From an uncultured Clostridia bacterium (GTDB lineage Bacteria; Bacillota; Clostridia; Christensenellales; Borkfalkiaceae), in contig CAMFEK010000005.1 in assembly GCA_945949395.1 (NCBI GenBank), forward strand, positions 26,680 through 90,679: DNA of 64,000 bases, in the 5' to 3' direction. The notes below the pieces were generated by a model. It saw only the letters and a list, made by a program, of their open reading frames with translations, was not told the origin of the DNA and did not search any database. Position numbers and translations under genes: made by a program. This document shows positions 17,707 through 25,027 of the stretch, one piece after another. How positions within the stretch are numbered: the stretch's first letter is position 1; every line of letters begins with the position of its first letter.

Positions 17707-17735
17707 TTGAAATTTCTTATAAAGTATATTATAAT
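17707..17735 (+). promoter_or_regulatory. Sigma-A promoter of ppdK
   Basis: TTGAAA (17707-17712), 17-bp spacer, TATAAT (17730-17735). The leader to the ATG is about 70 nt and ends in SD AGGAGG. Confidence 0.8.
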
Positions 17736-17811
17736 GGGATATGTGAAAAGCCGTTCTTTTGAAAGAGAGTCGGGCTAAAATCGAAAATAAAAAAATTCAG
17801 GAGGAATTTTT

Positions 17812-20457
17812 ATGGCAAAAAAGTATTGCTACCTTTTTTCCGAAGGTAATGCAAAAATGCGTGAGATTCTCGGCGGTAAGGGTGCAAACCTCGCAGAAAT
17901 GACCAACATCGGTCTCCCCGTACCTCAGGGCTTCACCATTTCAACCGAAGCGTGTACTCAGTACTACGAGGACGGCAGACAGATCAACCCCGATATCCAG
18001 GCAGAGATCATGACTTACATCGAAAAGATGGAAGAGATCTGCGGCAAGAAGTTCGGCGATAAGGAAAATCCCTTGCTCGTTTCCGTTCGTTCCGGTGCCC
18101 GCGCGTCCATGCCCGGCATGATGGATACCATTTTGAACCTCGGTTTGAACGAAACCGTAGTCAACACCATCGCGGAAAAATCCAACAATCCCCGTTGGGC
18201 TTGGGACTGCTACAGAAGATTTATCCAGATGTTCTCCGACGTCGTTATGGAAGTCGGCAAGAAGTACTTCGAAAAGCTCATCGATAAGATGAAGGAAGAA
18301 AAGGGCGTTACCTACGACGTAGAGCTCACCGCCGAAGATTTGAAGACCCTCGCCGGTCAGTTCAAGTCCGAATACAAGAATCAGCTCGGCAAGGACTTCC
18401 CCGACGATCCCAAGGAACAGCTCTTCGAGGCGATCAAAGCCGTATTCCGCAGCTGGGACAACCCCCGCGCCAACATCTACCGTATGGATCACGACATCCC
18501 TTACAGCTGGGGTACTGCCGTAAACGTTCAGATGATGGCTTTCGGTAACATGGGCGAAGATTGCGGTACCGGCGTTGCGTTTACCCGTAACCCCGCAACC
18601 GGCGAAAAGGGTCTCATGGGCGAATTCCTCACCAACGCACAGGGCGAAGACGTCGTTGCCGGCGTTCGTACTCCCATGCCCATCGCGGAAATGGCTCAAA
18701 AATTCCCCGCTGCGTTCGAACAGTTCCAGCAGGTCTGCAAGACTCTCGAAAATCATTACAGAGATATGCAGGATATGGAGTTTACCGTCGAACACGAAAA
18801 GCTCTATATGCTTCAGACCCGTAACGGTAAGAGAACGGCTGCCGCTGCCATCAAGATCGCTTGCGATCTGATCGACGAAGGCATGATCACCGAACAGGAA
18901 GCCTTGATGCAGATCGACGCAAAGTCCCTCGACATGCTCCTGCATCCCACCTTCGATACGAAGGATCTCAAGGACGCCGATAAGAACAACGTGGTAGGCA
19001 AGGGTATCGCCGCTTCTCCCGGCGCTGCCGCAGGCACCATCGTATTCACCGCGGAGGACGCCGTCGTCGAAGGCAAGAAGGGCAAGAAGGTCGTTCTCGT
19101 AAGACTCGAGACTTCTCCCGAAGATATCGAAGGCATGAAGTTCTCCCAGGGTATCCTCACCGTTCGCGGCGGTCAGACTTCCCACGCAGCCGTCGTTGCC
19201 CGCGGTATGGGTACTTGCTGCGTTTCCGGTTGCGGCGACATCAAGATGGACGAAGAAAATAAGTGCTTCACCCTCGCCGGCAAGCTCTTCAAGGAAGGCG
19301 ACGAGATCTCCCTCGACGGTTCCACCGGTACCATCTACGACAGAATCATCAAGACTGTTCCCGCCGATCCCAACTCCGGATATTTTGGCAGAATCATGGC
19401 TCTTGCCGATAAATATAAGGCTCTCGGCGTAAGAACGAATGCCGATACGCCCAAGGACGCAAAGCAGGCTGCTGCCTTCGGCGCACAGGGTATTGGTCTC
19501 TGCCGTACCGAGCATATGTTCTTCAACCCCGACAGAATCGGCGCGTTCCGCGAAATGATCTGCTCCGACACCGTGGAAGAGAGAGAAGCCGCTCTCGCTA
19601 AGATCGAACCTATGCAGCAGGCAGACTTTGAAGCGTTGATGGAAGCGCTCGAAGGTCAGCCCGTTACCATTCGTTTCCTCGATCCCCCTCTGCACGAATT
19701 CGTTCCCACCGATGAAGCGGATATCGAAGCGCTCGCCGCTACGCAGGGCAAGACCGTCGCACAGATCAAGCAGATCATCTCCGATCTCCACGAGTTTAAC
19801 CCCATGATGGGTCATCGCGGTTGCCGTCTCACCGTAACCTATCCCGAAATCGCCGTCATGCAGACCAAGGCGGTTATCAAGGCGGCTCTCGCCGTTCAGG
19901 CTCGTCATCCCGAATGGAACGTGGTTCCCGAAATCATGATTCCTTTGGTCGGCGAAGTAAAGGAACTTAAGTTCGTGAAAAAGACGGTCGTGGAAACCGC
20001 CGACGCCGTCATCAAGGCTGCCGGTTCCGATCTCAAGTACGAAGTAGGTACCATGATCGAAATTCCTCGTGCCGCTCTCACAGCCGATCTCATCGCCGAA
20101 GAAGCGGAATTCTTCTGCTTCGGTACCAACGATTTGACGCAGATGACCTTCGGTTTCTCCCGTGACGATGCCGGTAAGTTCCTTCCCGCATACTACGCAA
20201 GTAAGATTTACGAATCCGATCCCTTCGCACGTCTCGATACGACCGGCGTCGGTCAGCTCATGGAAATGGCTGTAACCAAGGGTAAAAAGGTTCGTCCCGA
20301 ACTCCACTGCGGTATCTGCGGCGAACACGGCGGCGATCCTTCCTCCATCGAGTTCTGCCACGAAATCGGTTTGGATTACGTTTCCTGTTCTCCTTTCCGC
20401 GTTCCCATCGCTCGCCTCGCAGCCGCTCAGGCGAATATCCGTAATCCTAGGGGCTAA
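17812..20457 (+). CDS. ppdK: Pyruvate, phosphate dikinase (881 aa)
   Basis: Interconverts PEP + AMP + PPi and pyruvate + ATP + Pi; in anaerobic Clostridia it often replaces or bypasses pyruvate kinase. Seen: the N-terminal ATP-grasp domain (GGKGANLAEMTNIGLPVPQGFTIS, SVRSGARASMPGMMDT), the swivelling phosphohistidine domain with GGQTSHAAVVARGMG (His458), and the C-terminal PEP/pyruvate TIM barrel ending in LHCGICGEHGG with the catalytic Cys. Full length. Codon choice differs from flanking genes (many AAG, TTC, GGT, CGT), as expected for a very highly expressed gene. A long antisense open frame across it is a by-product of this codon bias. Confidence 0.97.
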   Translation: MAKKYCYLFSEGNAKMREILGGKGANLAEMTNIGLPVPQGFTISTEACTQYYEDGRQINPDIQAEIMTYIEKMEEICGKKFGDKENPLLVSVRSGARASMPGMMDTILNLGLNETVVNTIAEKSNNPRWAWDCYRRFIQMFSDVVMEVGKKYFEKLIDKMKEEKGVTYDVELTAEDLKTLAGQFKSEYKNQLGKDFPDDPKEQLFEAIKAVFRSWDNPRANIYRMDHDIPYSWGTAVNVQMMAFGNMGEDCGTGVAFTRNPATGEKGLMGEFLTNAQGEDVVAGVRTPMPIAEMAQKFPAAFEQFQQVCKTLENHYRDMQDMEFTVEHEKLYMLQTRNGKRTAAAAIKIACDLIDEGMITEQEALMQIDAKSLDMLLHPTFDTKDLKDADKNNVVGKGIAASPGAAAGTIVFTAEDAVVEGKKGKKVVLVRLETSPEDIEGMKFSQGILTVRGGQTSHAAVVARGMGTCCVSGCGDIKMDEENKCFTLAGKLFKEGDEISLDGSTGTIYDRIIKTVPADPNSGYFGRIMALADKYKALGVRTNADTPKDAKQAAAFGAQGIGLCRTEHMFFNPDRIGAFREMICSDTVEEREAALAKIEPMQQADFEALMEALEGQPVTIRFLDPPLHEFVPTDEADIEALAATQGKTVAQIKQIISDLHEFNPMMGHRGCRLTVTYPEIAVMQTKAVIKAALAVQARHPEWNVVPEIMIPLVGEVKELKFVKKTVVETADAVIKAAGSDLKYEVGTMIEIPRAALTADLIAEEAEFFCFGTNDLTQMTFGFSRDDAGKFLPAYYASKIYESDPFARLDTTGVGQLMEMAVTKGKKVRPELHCGICGEHGGDPSSIEFCHEIGLDYVSCSPFRVPIARLAAAQANIRNPRG

Positions 20458-20474
20458 TAAAAACCGCCAAAATA

Positions 20475-20494
20475 AGCCTGTAAAGGCTGGTTTT
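20475..20494 (+). terminator. Short terminator after ppdK
   Basis: AGCCT-GTAA-AGGCT followed by GGTTTT; 18 bases after the stop. Confidence 0.6.
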
Positions 20495-20518
20495 ACGGCT
20501 AAATAAACAAGTACAACG

Positions 20519-20546
20519 ATAGCCGTTCTCGTCTGAGAACGGCTAT
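20519..20546 (+). terminator. Second, stronger hairpin after ppdK
   Basis: Perfect 12-bp stem ATAGCCGTTCTC (20519-20530) and complement (20535-20546) with a 4-nt loop and a short T tail. Marks the end of the GC-rich chromosomal block. Confidence 0.7.
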
Positions 20547-20579
20547 TTAGTACCTAAAATCAAAAATCCACGTAAAAAC

Positions 20580-21392
20580 ATGATCGACGAAGAAAAAATG
20601 AAAGGAATTGCGGAAAAGGCAGTTTCTTATTTCAATAAACAACTGAATACGAATTATTCTTTTGAAGATCGGCTCCAATTGATACCGCTTTTGCAGGGAG
20701 ATAAGGTCAAACAGTTTGAGGAAATTTGTAAGAAGTATGCTCCTCATCGTTTGCAGGAAGATTATACGAGTGAGAATTATTTCACCGATGTTAATGCAGA
20801 AGTATTGTATGGAGATGAAGTATTCGTCATACTTTATTTGCCTGAAATGGAATTGGACGACGATGAATGGTTCCATGTAATGCTCCACGAACTATCGCAT
20901 ATTTTCTGTTACCAAAACGAATTTAAAGGCAAGGACTTTTTTAATCTTTATTGTAAAAATGAAGATGTGGAAGGTAGAGAAAATTACATTATCGGGTATG
21001 CGATTTGGCGAGAGTTTATTGCAGAGTTGATTGCTCGTTGTATTCATCCTATGGATATTCCATATTCTCTTGGTATGATAAAAGATTATATATGGGATTT
21101 GCAAAATGATATTGGAGTGGGAATGGAGGATTCAAAGTACACGTTCTCAAGGCTTTTGGTTAGCGTTTTTATGAGCAAACAATTTGGTTCATATTCCGAA
21201 TGGGATAAGATTGAACGGTCTTTGAGAAGATCAAAATTATTCTCTGATGGAACTTATTATATGTTACTGAAAAGAATATTTGAGAAAATAAAAAATCAAC
21301 ACGAAAAGATTTGGGAAATAGATGAAACTATGATTTTTGATATTGGTAATCTGTATTCTCAAATAATAGTCAACAAGTATATAAATGATTAG
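20580..21392 (+). CDS. Zincin-like (HExxH) protein of unknown function (270 aa)
   Basis: The only recognisable element is MLHELSHIFC (around residue 103), an HExxH zinc site with a downstream Glu-containing helix (REFIAELIARC, about 142) that could supply the third ligand. This is the layout of gluzincin-like metallopeptidases. No signal peptide, so it should be cytoplasmic. It is the first gene of the AT-rich island, 123 bases after ppdK. No convincing SD precedes ATG 20580; the in-frame ATG at 20598 is an alternative. Such HExxH domains sit in ImmA/IrrE-type regulators, in toxins and in housekeeping peptidases, and nothing here separates them. Confidence 0.7.
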   Translation: MIDEEKMKGIAEKAVSYFNKQLNTNYSFEDRLQLIPLLQGDKVKQFEEICKKYAPHRLQEDYTSENYFTDVNAEVLYGDEVFVILYLPEMELDDDEWFHVMLHELSHIFCYQNEFKGKDFFNLYCKNEDVEGRENYIIGYAIWREFIAELIARCIHPMDIPYSLGMIKDYIWDLQNDIGVGMEDSKYTFSRLLVSVFMSKQFGSYSEWDKIERSLRRSKLFSDGTYYMLLKRIFEKIKNQHEKIWEIDETMIFDIGNLYSQIIVNKYIND

Positions 21393-21427
21393 AAATGGCT
21401 GTTCAAGATAGGACAACCATTTTTTTT
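21393..21427 (+). terminator. Terminator of the zincin-like gene
   Basis: AAATGGCTGTTC (21393-21404) pairs with GGACAACCATTT (21411-21422) with G-T pairs, then a run of eight T (21420-21427). Directly follows the stop codon. Confidence 0.8.
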
Positions 21428-21825
21428 GCGACATGAAATTGTAGGTCGAATAAATTGCCGTAATAGGCAAGATGGTGAATGCCATCCGCAGAACAGTATC
21501 GATGACACTGCGTTAAAAAAGAGACAGGACGATGGTAGAACGTTCGATATAAAAATGTATTCTACAACAGCCTTGCTGGGGCTATAACTCAAGTGGTCGG
21601 TATTCTGATTTAGGGGTATCGTCGTAGAACATTGGGCAGAATAATGTTCGTGCTTTTTTAGCAATCGACGGTAAGTGAAGCGACGACACGCTATACGAGG
21701 TGGTATAGATATTTCGTTTCTCCTTCTGTAATTTGCAGGGGGAGAGTTTCGCTCAAACAGCTACCAAGATGGTATAAATAATAAAAGTCAAGATGGACCT
21801 ACTTCATCTTGACCTATGGTTTTTT
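21428..21825 (+). ncRNA. Candidate structured non-coding RNA region
   Basis: No credible gene lies between 21393 and 21839, but the stretch is less AT-rich than its flanks and packed with short hairpins. These include TTGCC/GGCAA (21455-21470), GATGG/CCATC (21471-21486), CGCAG/CTGCG (21487-21512), GTAGAA/TTCTAC (21535-21565) and AGCC/GGCT (21569-21583). GAACATT/AATGTTC (21627-21649) is followed by TTTTTT. CTATAC/GTATAG (21691-21708) and a 9-bp CTCCTTCTG/CAGGGGGAG with G-T pairs (21720-21744) follow. It ends in a good terminator hairpin (21787-21813). This looks like one or two structured RNAs read rightward. I do not recognise a known class; a decayed gene or intron remnant is the main alternative. 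Confidence 0.35.
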
Positions 21826-21828
21826 CTA
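21787..21828 (+). terminator. Terminator between ncRNA candidate and recombinase
   Basis: GTCAAGATG (21787-21795), 9-nt loop, CATCTTGAC (21805-21813), then CTATGGTTTTTT. Could serve the plus-strand RNA; the minus-strand recombinase gene ends just beyond. Confidence 0.7.
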
Positions 21829-21839
21829 ATAAAAGAAAT

Positions 21840-22436
21840 TTAATTTTTAAATTTTTGTGCGTGGTAATAAAAATTGGCAGGACTCATATTTAATTTTTCT
21901 GCTGCAATTTTTAAAGATATTTCTTTAGAATTGTACTGTTTAAATAATACTATTTGCTGCTCTGAGTAATTCCTTTTGGGGCGACCAAATTTTGTTCCTC
22001 GAAGCTTTGCTGATTTTATTCCTTCTGCCTGTCGTTGTCGAATACAACTTCGTTCGTTTTCAGCAACAAAAGATAATATTTGCAGAACTAAATCCGAAAT
22101 GAGTTTTCCTACCAAATTGTCGGCTTTTGTTCTTGTGTCAAGCAAGGGCATATCCAATACTAGGATGTCTGCTCCCTTGCAATTAGTGATGTGGTTCCAT
22201 TCATTTATTATAGCATCATAGTTTCTTCCTAAGCGATCTATTGATTTAATAACCAATAGATCGCCTTTTTTTATTTTATGAATCAAACGTTGATAATTTT
22301 TTCTTTCAAAGTCTTTTCCGCTTTTTTTATCTGCAAATATATTCTTTCTAGGAATATTAAATTGAATAAAAGCATCTATTTGTCTGTTTATATTTTGATC
22401 TTTGGCTGAAACTCTTGCATAGCCATATATTGCCAT
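21840..22436 (-). CDS. Serine recombinase, Pin/resolvase type (198 aa)
   Basis: Small serine recombinase that cuts and re-joins DNA through a 5'-phosphoserine. Seen: YGYARVSAKDQN with nucleophile Ser10, GDLLVIKSIDRLGRN carrying the conserved catalytic S-x-DRLGR region (about 59-73), the long E-helix region, and GTKFGRPKR (about 150-158). A C-terminal helix-turn-helix follows (LKIAAEKLNMSPANFYYHAQKF). Length is that of Hin/Gin-type invertases and Tn3 resolvases rather than large integrases. SD AAGGAG, 6 nt from ATG, is buried in a 10-bp hairpin. Its promoter lies within the 14-bp inverted repeats at 22522/22611. No transposase or res/terminal repeats were seen next to it, so a DNA inversion or regulatory role fits at least as well as transposon resolution. 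Confidence 0.93.
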   Translation of the reverse strand: MAIYGYARVSAKDQNINRQIDAFIQFNIPRKNIFADKKSGKDFERKNYQRLIHKIKKGDLLVIKSIDRLGRNYDAIINEWNHITNCKGADILVLDMPLLDTRTKADNLVGKLISDLVLQILSFVAENERSCIRQRQAEGIKSAKLRGTKFGRPKRNYSEQQIVLFKQYNSKEISLKIAAEKLNMSPANFYYHAQKFKN

Positions 22437-22443
22437 AAAAAAC

Positions 22444-22471
22444 TCCTTATATAATATGTTCTATATAAGGA
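22444..22471 (-). promoter_or_regulatory. Hairpin burying the recombinase Shine-Dalgarno
   Basis: TCCTTATATA (22444-22453) and its exact complement (22462-22471), 8-nt loop. In the recombinase mRNA the 3' arm contains the AGGA of the SD (AAGGAG, complement of 22443-22448). Folding would therefore limit translation; it could equally be a palindromic operator for the recombinase. Confidence 0.5.
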
Positions 22472-22521
22472 TAGCATTAAAGTTAGTATTAAAGAGTGAA
22501 AAAATGAAAAAAATTAAAAAA

Positions 22522-22624
22522 AAGTAGACATTTTTAAATTATATAATAAAGACTATTATACGATTCTTATTATATCACAAACACTTTTAAAAAGCAATAC
22601 CTTTCGATAAAAAAATGTCTACTT
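22522..22624. repeat. 14-bp inverted repeats flanking the recombinase promoter
   Basis: AAGTAGACATTTTT (22522-22535) and its exact reverse complement (22611-22624) enclose 75 bp. The enclosed DNA contains the only good sigma-A promoter seen in the gap (22569-22597, leftward). Candidate recombination sites for the neighbouring serine recombinase, or paired operator sites. Confidence 0.6.
22569..22597 (-). promoter_or_regulatory. Sigma-A promoter reading toward the recombinase
   Basis: Minus strand TTGCTT (complement of 22592-22597), 17-bp spacer, TATAAT (complement of 22569-22574). In this orientation it transcribes the recombinase with a leader of about 125 nt. If the segment between the repeats were inverted, it would face the 22653 gene. 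Confidence 0.7.
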
Positions 22625-22652
22625 AAATTTAACTGCAAAGGAGAAAAGGAAA

Positions 22653-23300
22653 ATGTCTGATTATATGAGAAGATTGCCTGTATATTTATTGTTAGATTGC
22701 TCCGGCTCAATGTCAGGAGAACCAATTGAAGCTGTTCGTCAGGGCGTGAAAGCTCTTTTGTCTGAATTAAAAGGAGATCCTCAAGCGTTAGAAACGGCAT
22801 ATTTATCAGTTATTACTTTTAATAGTAGTGCAAGACAGGTATCGCCTTTAACTGAGTTAATGGCTTTTAAAGAACCTGAATTGAATGCTGGTGGAGCAAC
22901 TGCTTTGGGTGGAGCATTAAATGTCTTAATGGATTGCGTAAAAAATGAAGTGCGTCAATCTACGGCAACACAGAAAGGCGATTGGAAACCTTTGGTATTC
23001 ATTTTAACCGATGGTGCTCCAACTGATATTGAAACATTTAAAAATGCAATATCGAATTTGAAAAATATAAAAGTGGCAAATATTATTGCGTGTGCAGCAG
23101 GTGCGAATGCTGATACCACTTACTTGAAGCAGATAACTGAGAGCGTATTAATGATGAATACTCTTTCAGCTGGCGATATGGCTCAGTTCTTTGCTTGGGT
23201 TTCAGGTTCGATAAAGATGTCATCCAAGAGTATCGATGCAAAACCTGGTGAGGCTATTCAATTACCACCTCCTCCTCAGGGATTTGTTATTGTTCCATAA
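22653..23300 (+). CDS. terY: TerY-like vWA-domain protein (215 aa)
   Basis: A stand-alone von Willebrand A domain: MIDAS metal site DCSGSMSG (residues 15-22), GGATALGGAL (about 89-98), and FILTDGAPTD (about 114-123). This composition and length are those of TerY, the vWA member of tellurite-resistance/stress loci. The next two genes are a PP2C phosphatase and a kinase, exactly the 'TerY-P triad' described by comparative genomics of Ter systems. vWA/MIDAS proteins bind Mg2+ and assemble partner proteins. SD AAAGGAG/AAAAGGA upstream of ATG 22653. First gene of the long rightward series. Confidence 0.9.
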   Translation: MSDYMRRLPVYLLLDCSGSMSGEPIEAVRQGVKALLSELKGDPQALETAYLSVITFNSSARQVSPLTELMAFKEPELNAGGATALGGALNVLMDCVKNEVRQSTATQKGDWKPLVFILTDGAPTDIETFKNAISNLKNIKVANIIACAAGANADTTYLKQITESVLMMNTLSAGDMAQFFAWVSGSIKMSSKSIDAKPGEAIQLPPPPQGFVIVP

Positions 23301-23392
23301 AACATTACAACTCATTGTTTTATTCATAATATAGCTAAAACCCTATATGTGGCTTTAACAATGAGTTTATTTATTTTGATAAGGAGATTGTT

Positions 23393-25021
23393 TTGGATAT
23401 TACGAAAAAAACAGGGATTCAAATCGATAATACTGCAGAAAAAGCTGAGGGTTCTTTTGGAACGGAATTATCAATAGCGGAAATCTCTACAGGGTTTGTT
23501 ATAGATATTAACTCTAATCCTCAGGACTCAAAAGAGATTTGTGTGGCAAATGATTCAACGGCGCAGCATTTAAACGTAGAAAAAGTTGAACTGGTAAAAA
23601 AAGATTTGAAAGAGCCCAATCCAATAAATATTGCCCCGTCGACTGATGTGGATAAATTCGATGATGGACGCATAGTGATGACTGAGCAGGAAGGTGACTC
23701 CAAGGTTAATAAAGGAACCGTTGTGATTGGTGAAGTTGAGACAACGAAGAAAAACGAAAATACTCAGCCAGCTATAAGCCCAGAAAAACCTGTGGAAATA
23801 AAACGAGCAGCTCATTTAACGAATGATGAAGTAACAAATCATACGGCGGCGTTATGGAAATATAAGCCAATACCTCAAAATGAACCTGAACCGCATGAAG
23901 AGTATGAGTGTCTTGATCAGCAGCTGCCGGGTTGTCATATCATCGGAGCTTCAGTAAGAGGAAAAAAGCATAAGCACGAAGGAACCAATAGAGATGACTG
24001 GTTTGAAGCTGGTAATTTTGAAAATATAACCGTAGTAGTTGTTTCCGATGGGGCTGGATCAAAAAAATACTCAAGAATAGGTGCTAGAGTTTCTTGTAAA
24101 GCAGGATGTTCATATATCGTTAGTTGGTTTAGAGAGCATCAAGAACAGTTTGTTCAATTGAAAACAGGATTAAGTCAACCTTTACAAAGCGATGAGTTTA
24201 CATCATCTTGTAGAAGTTTGGTCGATTTATTACAGAAATCGACATATTATGCGTTTGATGAAGTAGATAAAGCGTATAAAAAAAGAGGTTTGAGAGAAGA
24301 GTATTCAAAGGTATTAGGAAGAGATTTAAAATTATCCGATTTTGCTGGAACATTCTTAGTAAGTATAATTATTCCTATCGAAGTACAAGGAAAGAAGGAA
24401 AAATTGATTTTATCTTGTCAAGTAGGCGATGGGTTAATAGTTGCAATTAATAGCAAAGAATCTTTTGTAAAAGCCTCAAAATTGCTGTGTGAGCCAGATA
24501 GTGGTAGCTTTTCGGGAGAAACAGACTTTTTAACATCTTTGTCTTCTAAAAATGAAAACTATTTGTTGACTAAAATGAGAGTCTCAAGAAGTGAAGCCGA
24601 TTATCTCTTAATGATGTCTGATGGGGTAGCGGATGATTATTTCCCAAATGAAACTGAAGCGAAAAGGTTGTTCTTGGATTTAGTTGTTAATGGAATCATT
24701 AAGCAAGAAGAATGGGAGGATATTATTCTTAAAAAAGACAATGTTGCTCTATTAAGAAAAATTCCAATCTCTGTAGCATATCCTTGGGTAAACAATCCCC
24801 AAAAAATGGTTGCATTGCAGTATGTGAATCGAATTGAAAACGCATTACCTATTAAACTTGAGGATTTGTGGACTCGAAAAGATATTTTAAATCTTGCATC
24901 ATCCGATGTTACTGGATTTGAAACTGCTATTGATGCTGCGGATAGATTAAAAATATGGCTAGATAATTATGTCGAAAGGGGATCATTTGACGATAGAACA
25001 TTAGTTATTGCCGAATTATGA
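23393..25021 (+). CDS. PP2C-type serine/threonine phosphatase, TerY-P triad (542 aa)
   Basis: The N-terminal ~180 residues are low-complexity, acidic and probably unstructured. From about 184 a PP2C domain follows with its metal-binding motifs: GTNRDDWF, VVSDGAGSKKYSRIGA (about 218), QVGDGLIVA (about 345), MMSDGVADD (about 408) and the final FDDRTLVIAEL (about 531). It should reverse phosphorylation by the kinase encoded next. Start is TTG 23393, 6 nt after SD AAGGAG; no in-frame ATG lies close. 92 bases after terY, 6 bases before the kinase gene. The long disordered N-terminus could be a phosphorylation target; that is inference. Confidence 0.9.
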   Translation: MDITKKTGIQIDNTAEKAEGSFGTELSIAEISTGFVIDINSNPQDSKEICVANDSTAQHLNVEKVELVKKDLKEPNPINIAPSTDVDKFDDGRIVMTEQEGDSKVNKGTVVIGEVETTKKNENTQPAISPEKPVEIKRAAHLTNDEVTNHTAALWKYKPIPQNEPEPHEEYECLDQQLPGCHIIGASVRGKKHKHEGTNRDDWFEAGNFENITVVVVSDGAGSKKYSRIGARVSCKAGCSYIVSWFREHQEQFVQLKTGLSQPLQSDEFTSSCRSLVDLLQKSTYYAFDEVDKAYKKRGLREEYSKVLGRDLKLSDFAGTFLVSIIIPIEVQGKKEKLILSCQVGDGLIVAINSKESFVKASKLLCEPDSGSFSGETDFLTSLSSKNENYLLTKMRVSRSEADYLLMMSDGVADDYFPNETEAKRLFLDLVVNGIIKQEEWEDIILKKDNVALLRKIPISVAYPWVNNPQKMVALQYVNRIENALPIKLEDLWTRKDILNLASSDVTGFETAIDAADRLKIWLDNYVERGSFDDRTLVIAEL

Positions 25022-25027
25022 TAAATT

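Noticed and set aside
17941-20361. 806-codon open frame antisense to ppdK
   Set aside because: Its translation has no family pattern; it exists because ppdK uses a narrow set of highly expressed codons that avoid stops on the opposite strand.
21840-22624. Recombinase region as an insertion sequence or transposon
   Set aside because: No transposase, no res-like array and no terminal repeats bracketing the gene; the only inverted repeats flank its promoter, not the gene.
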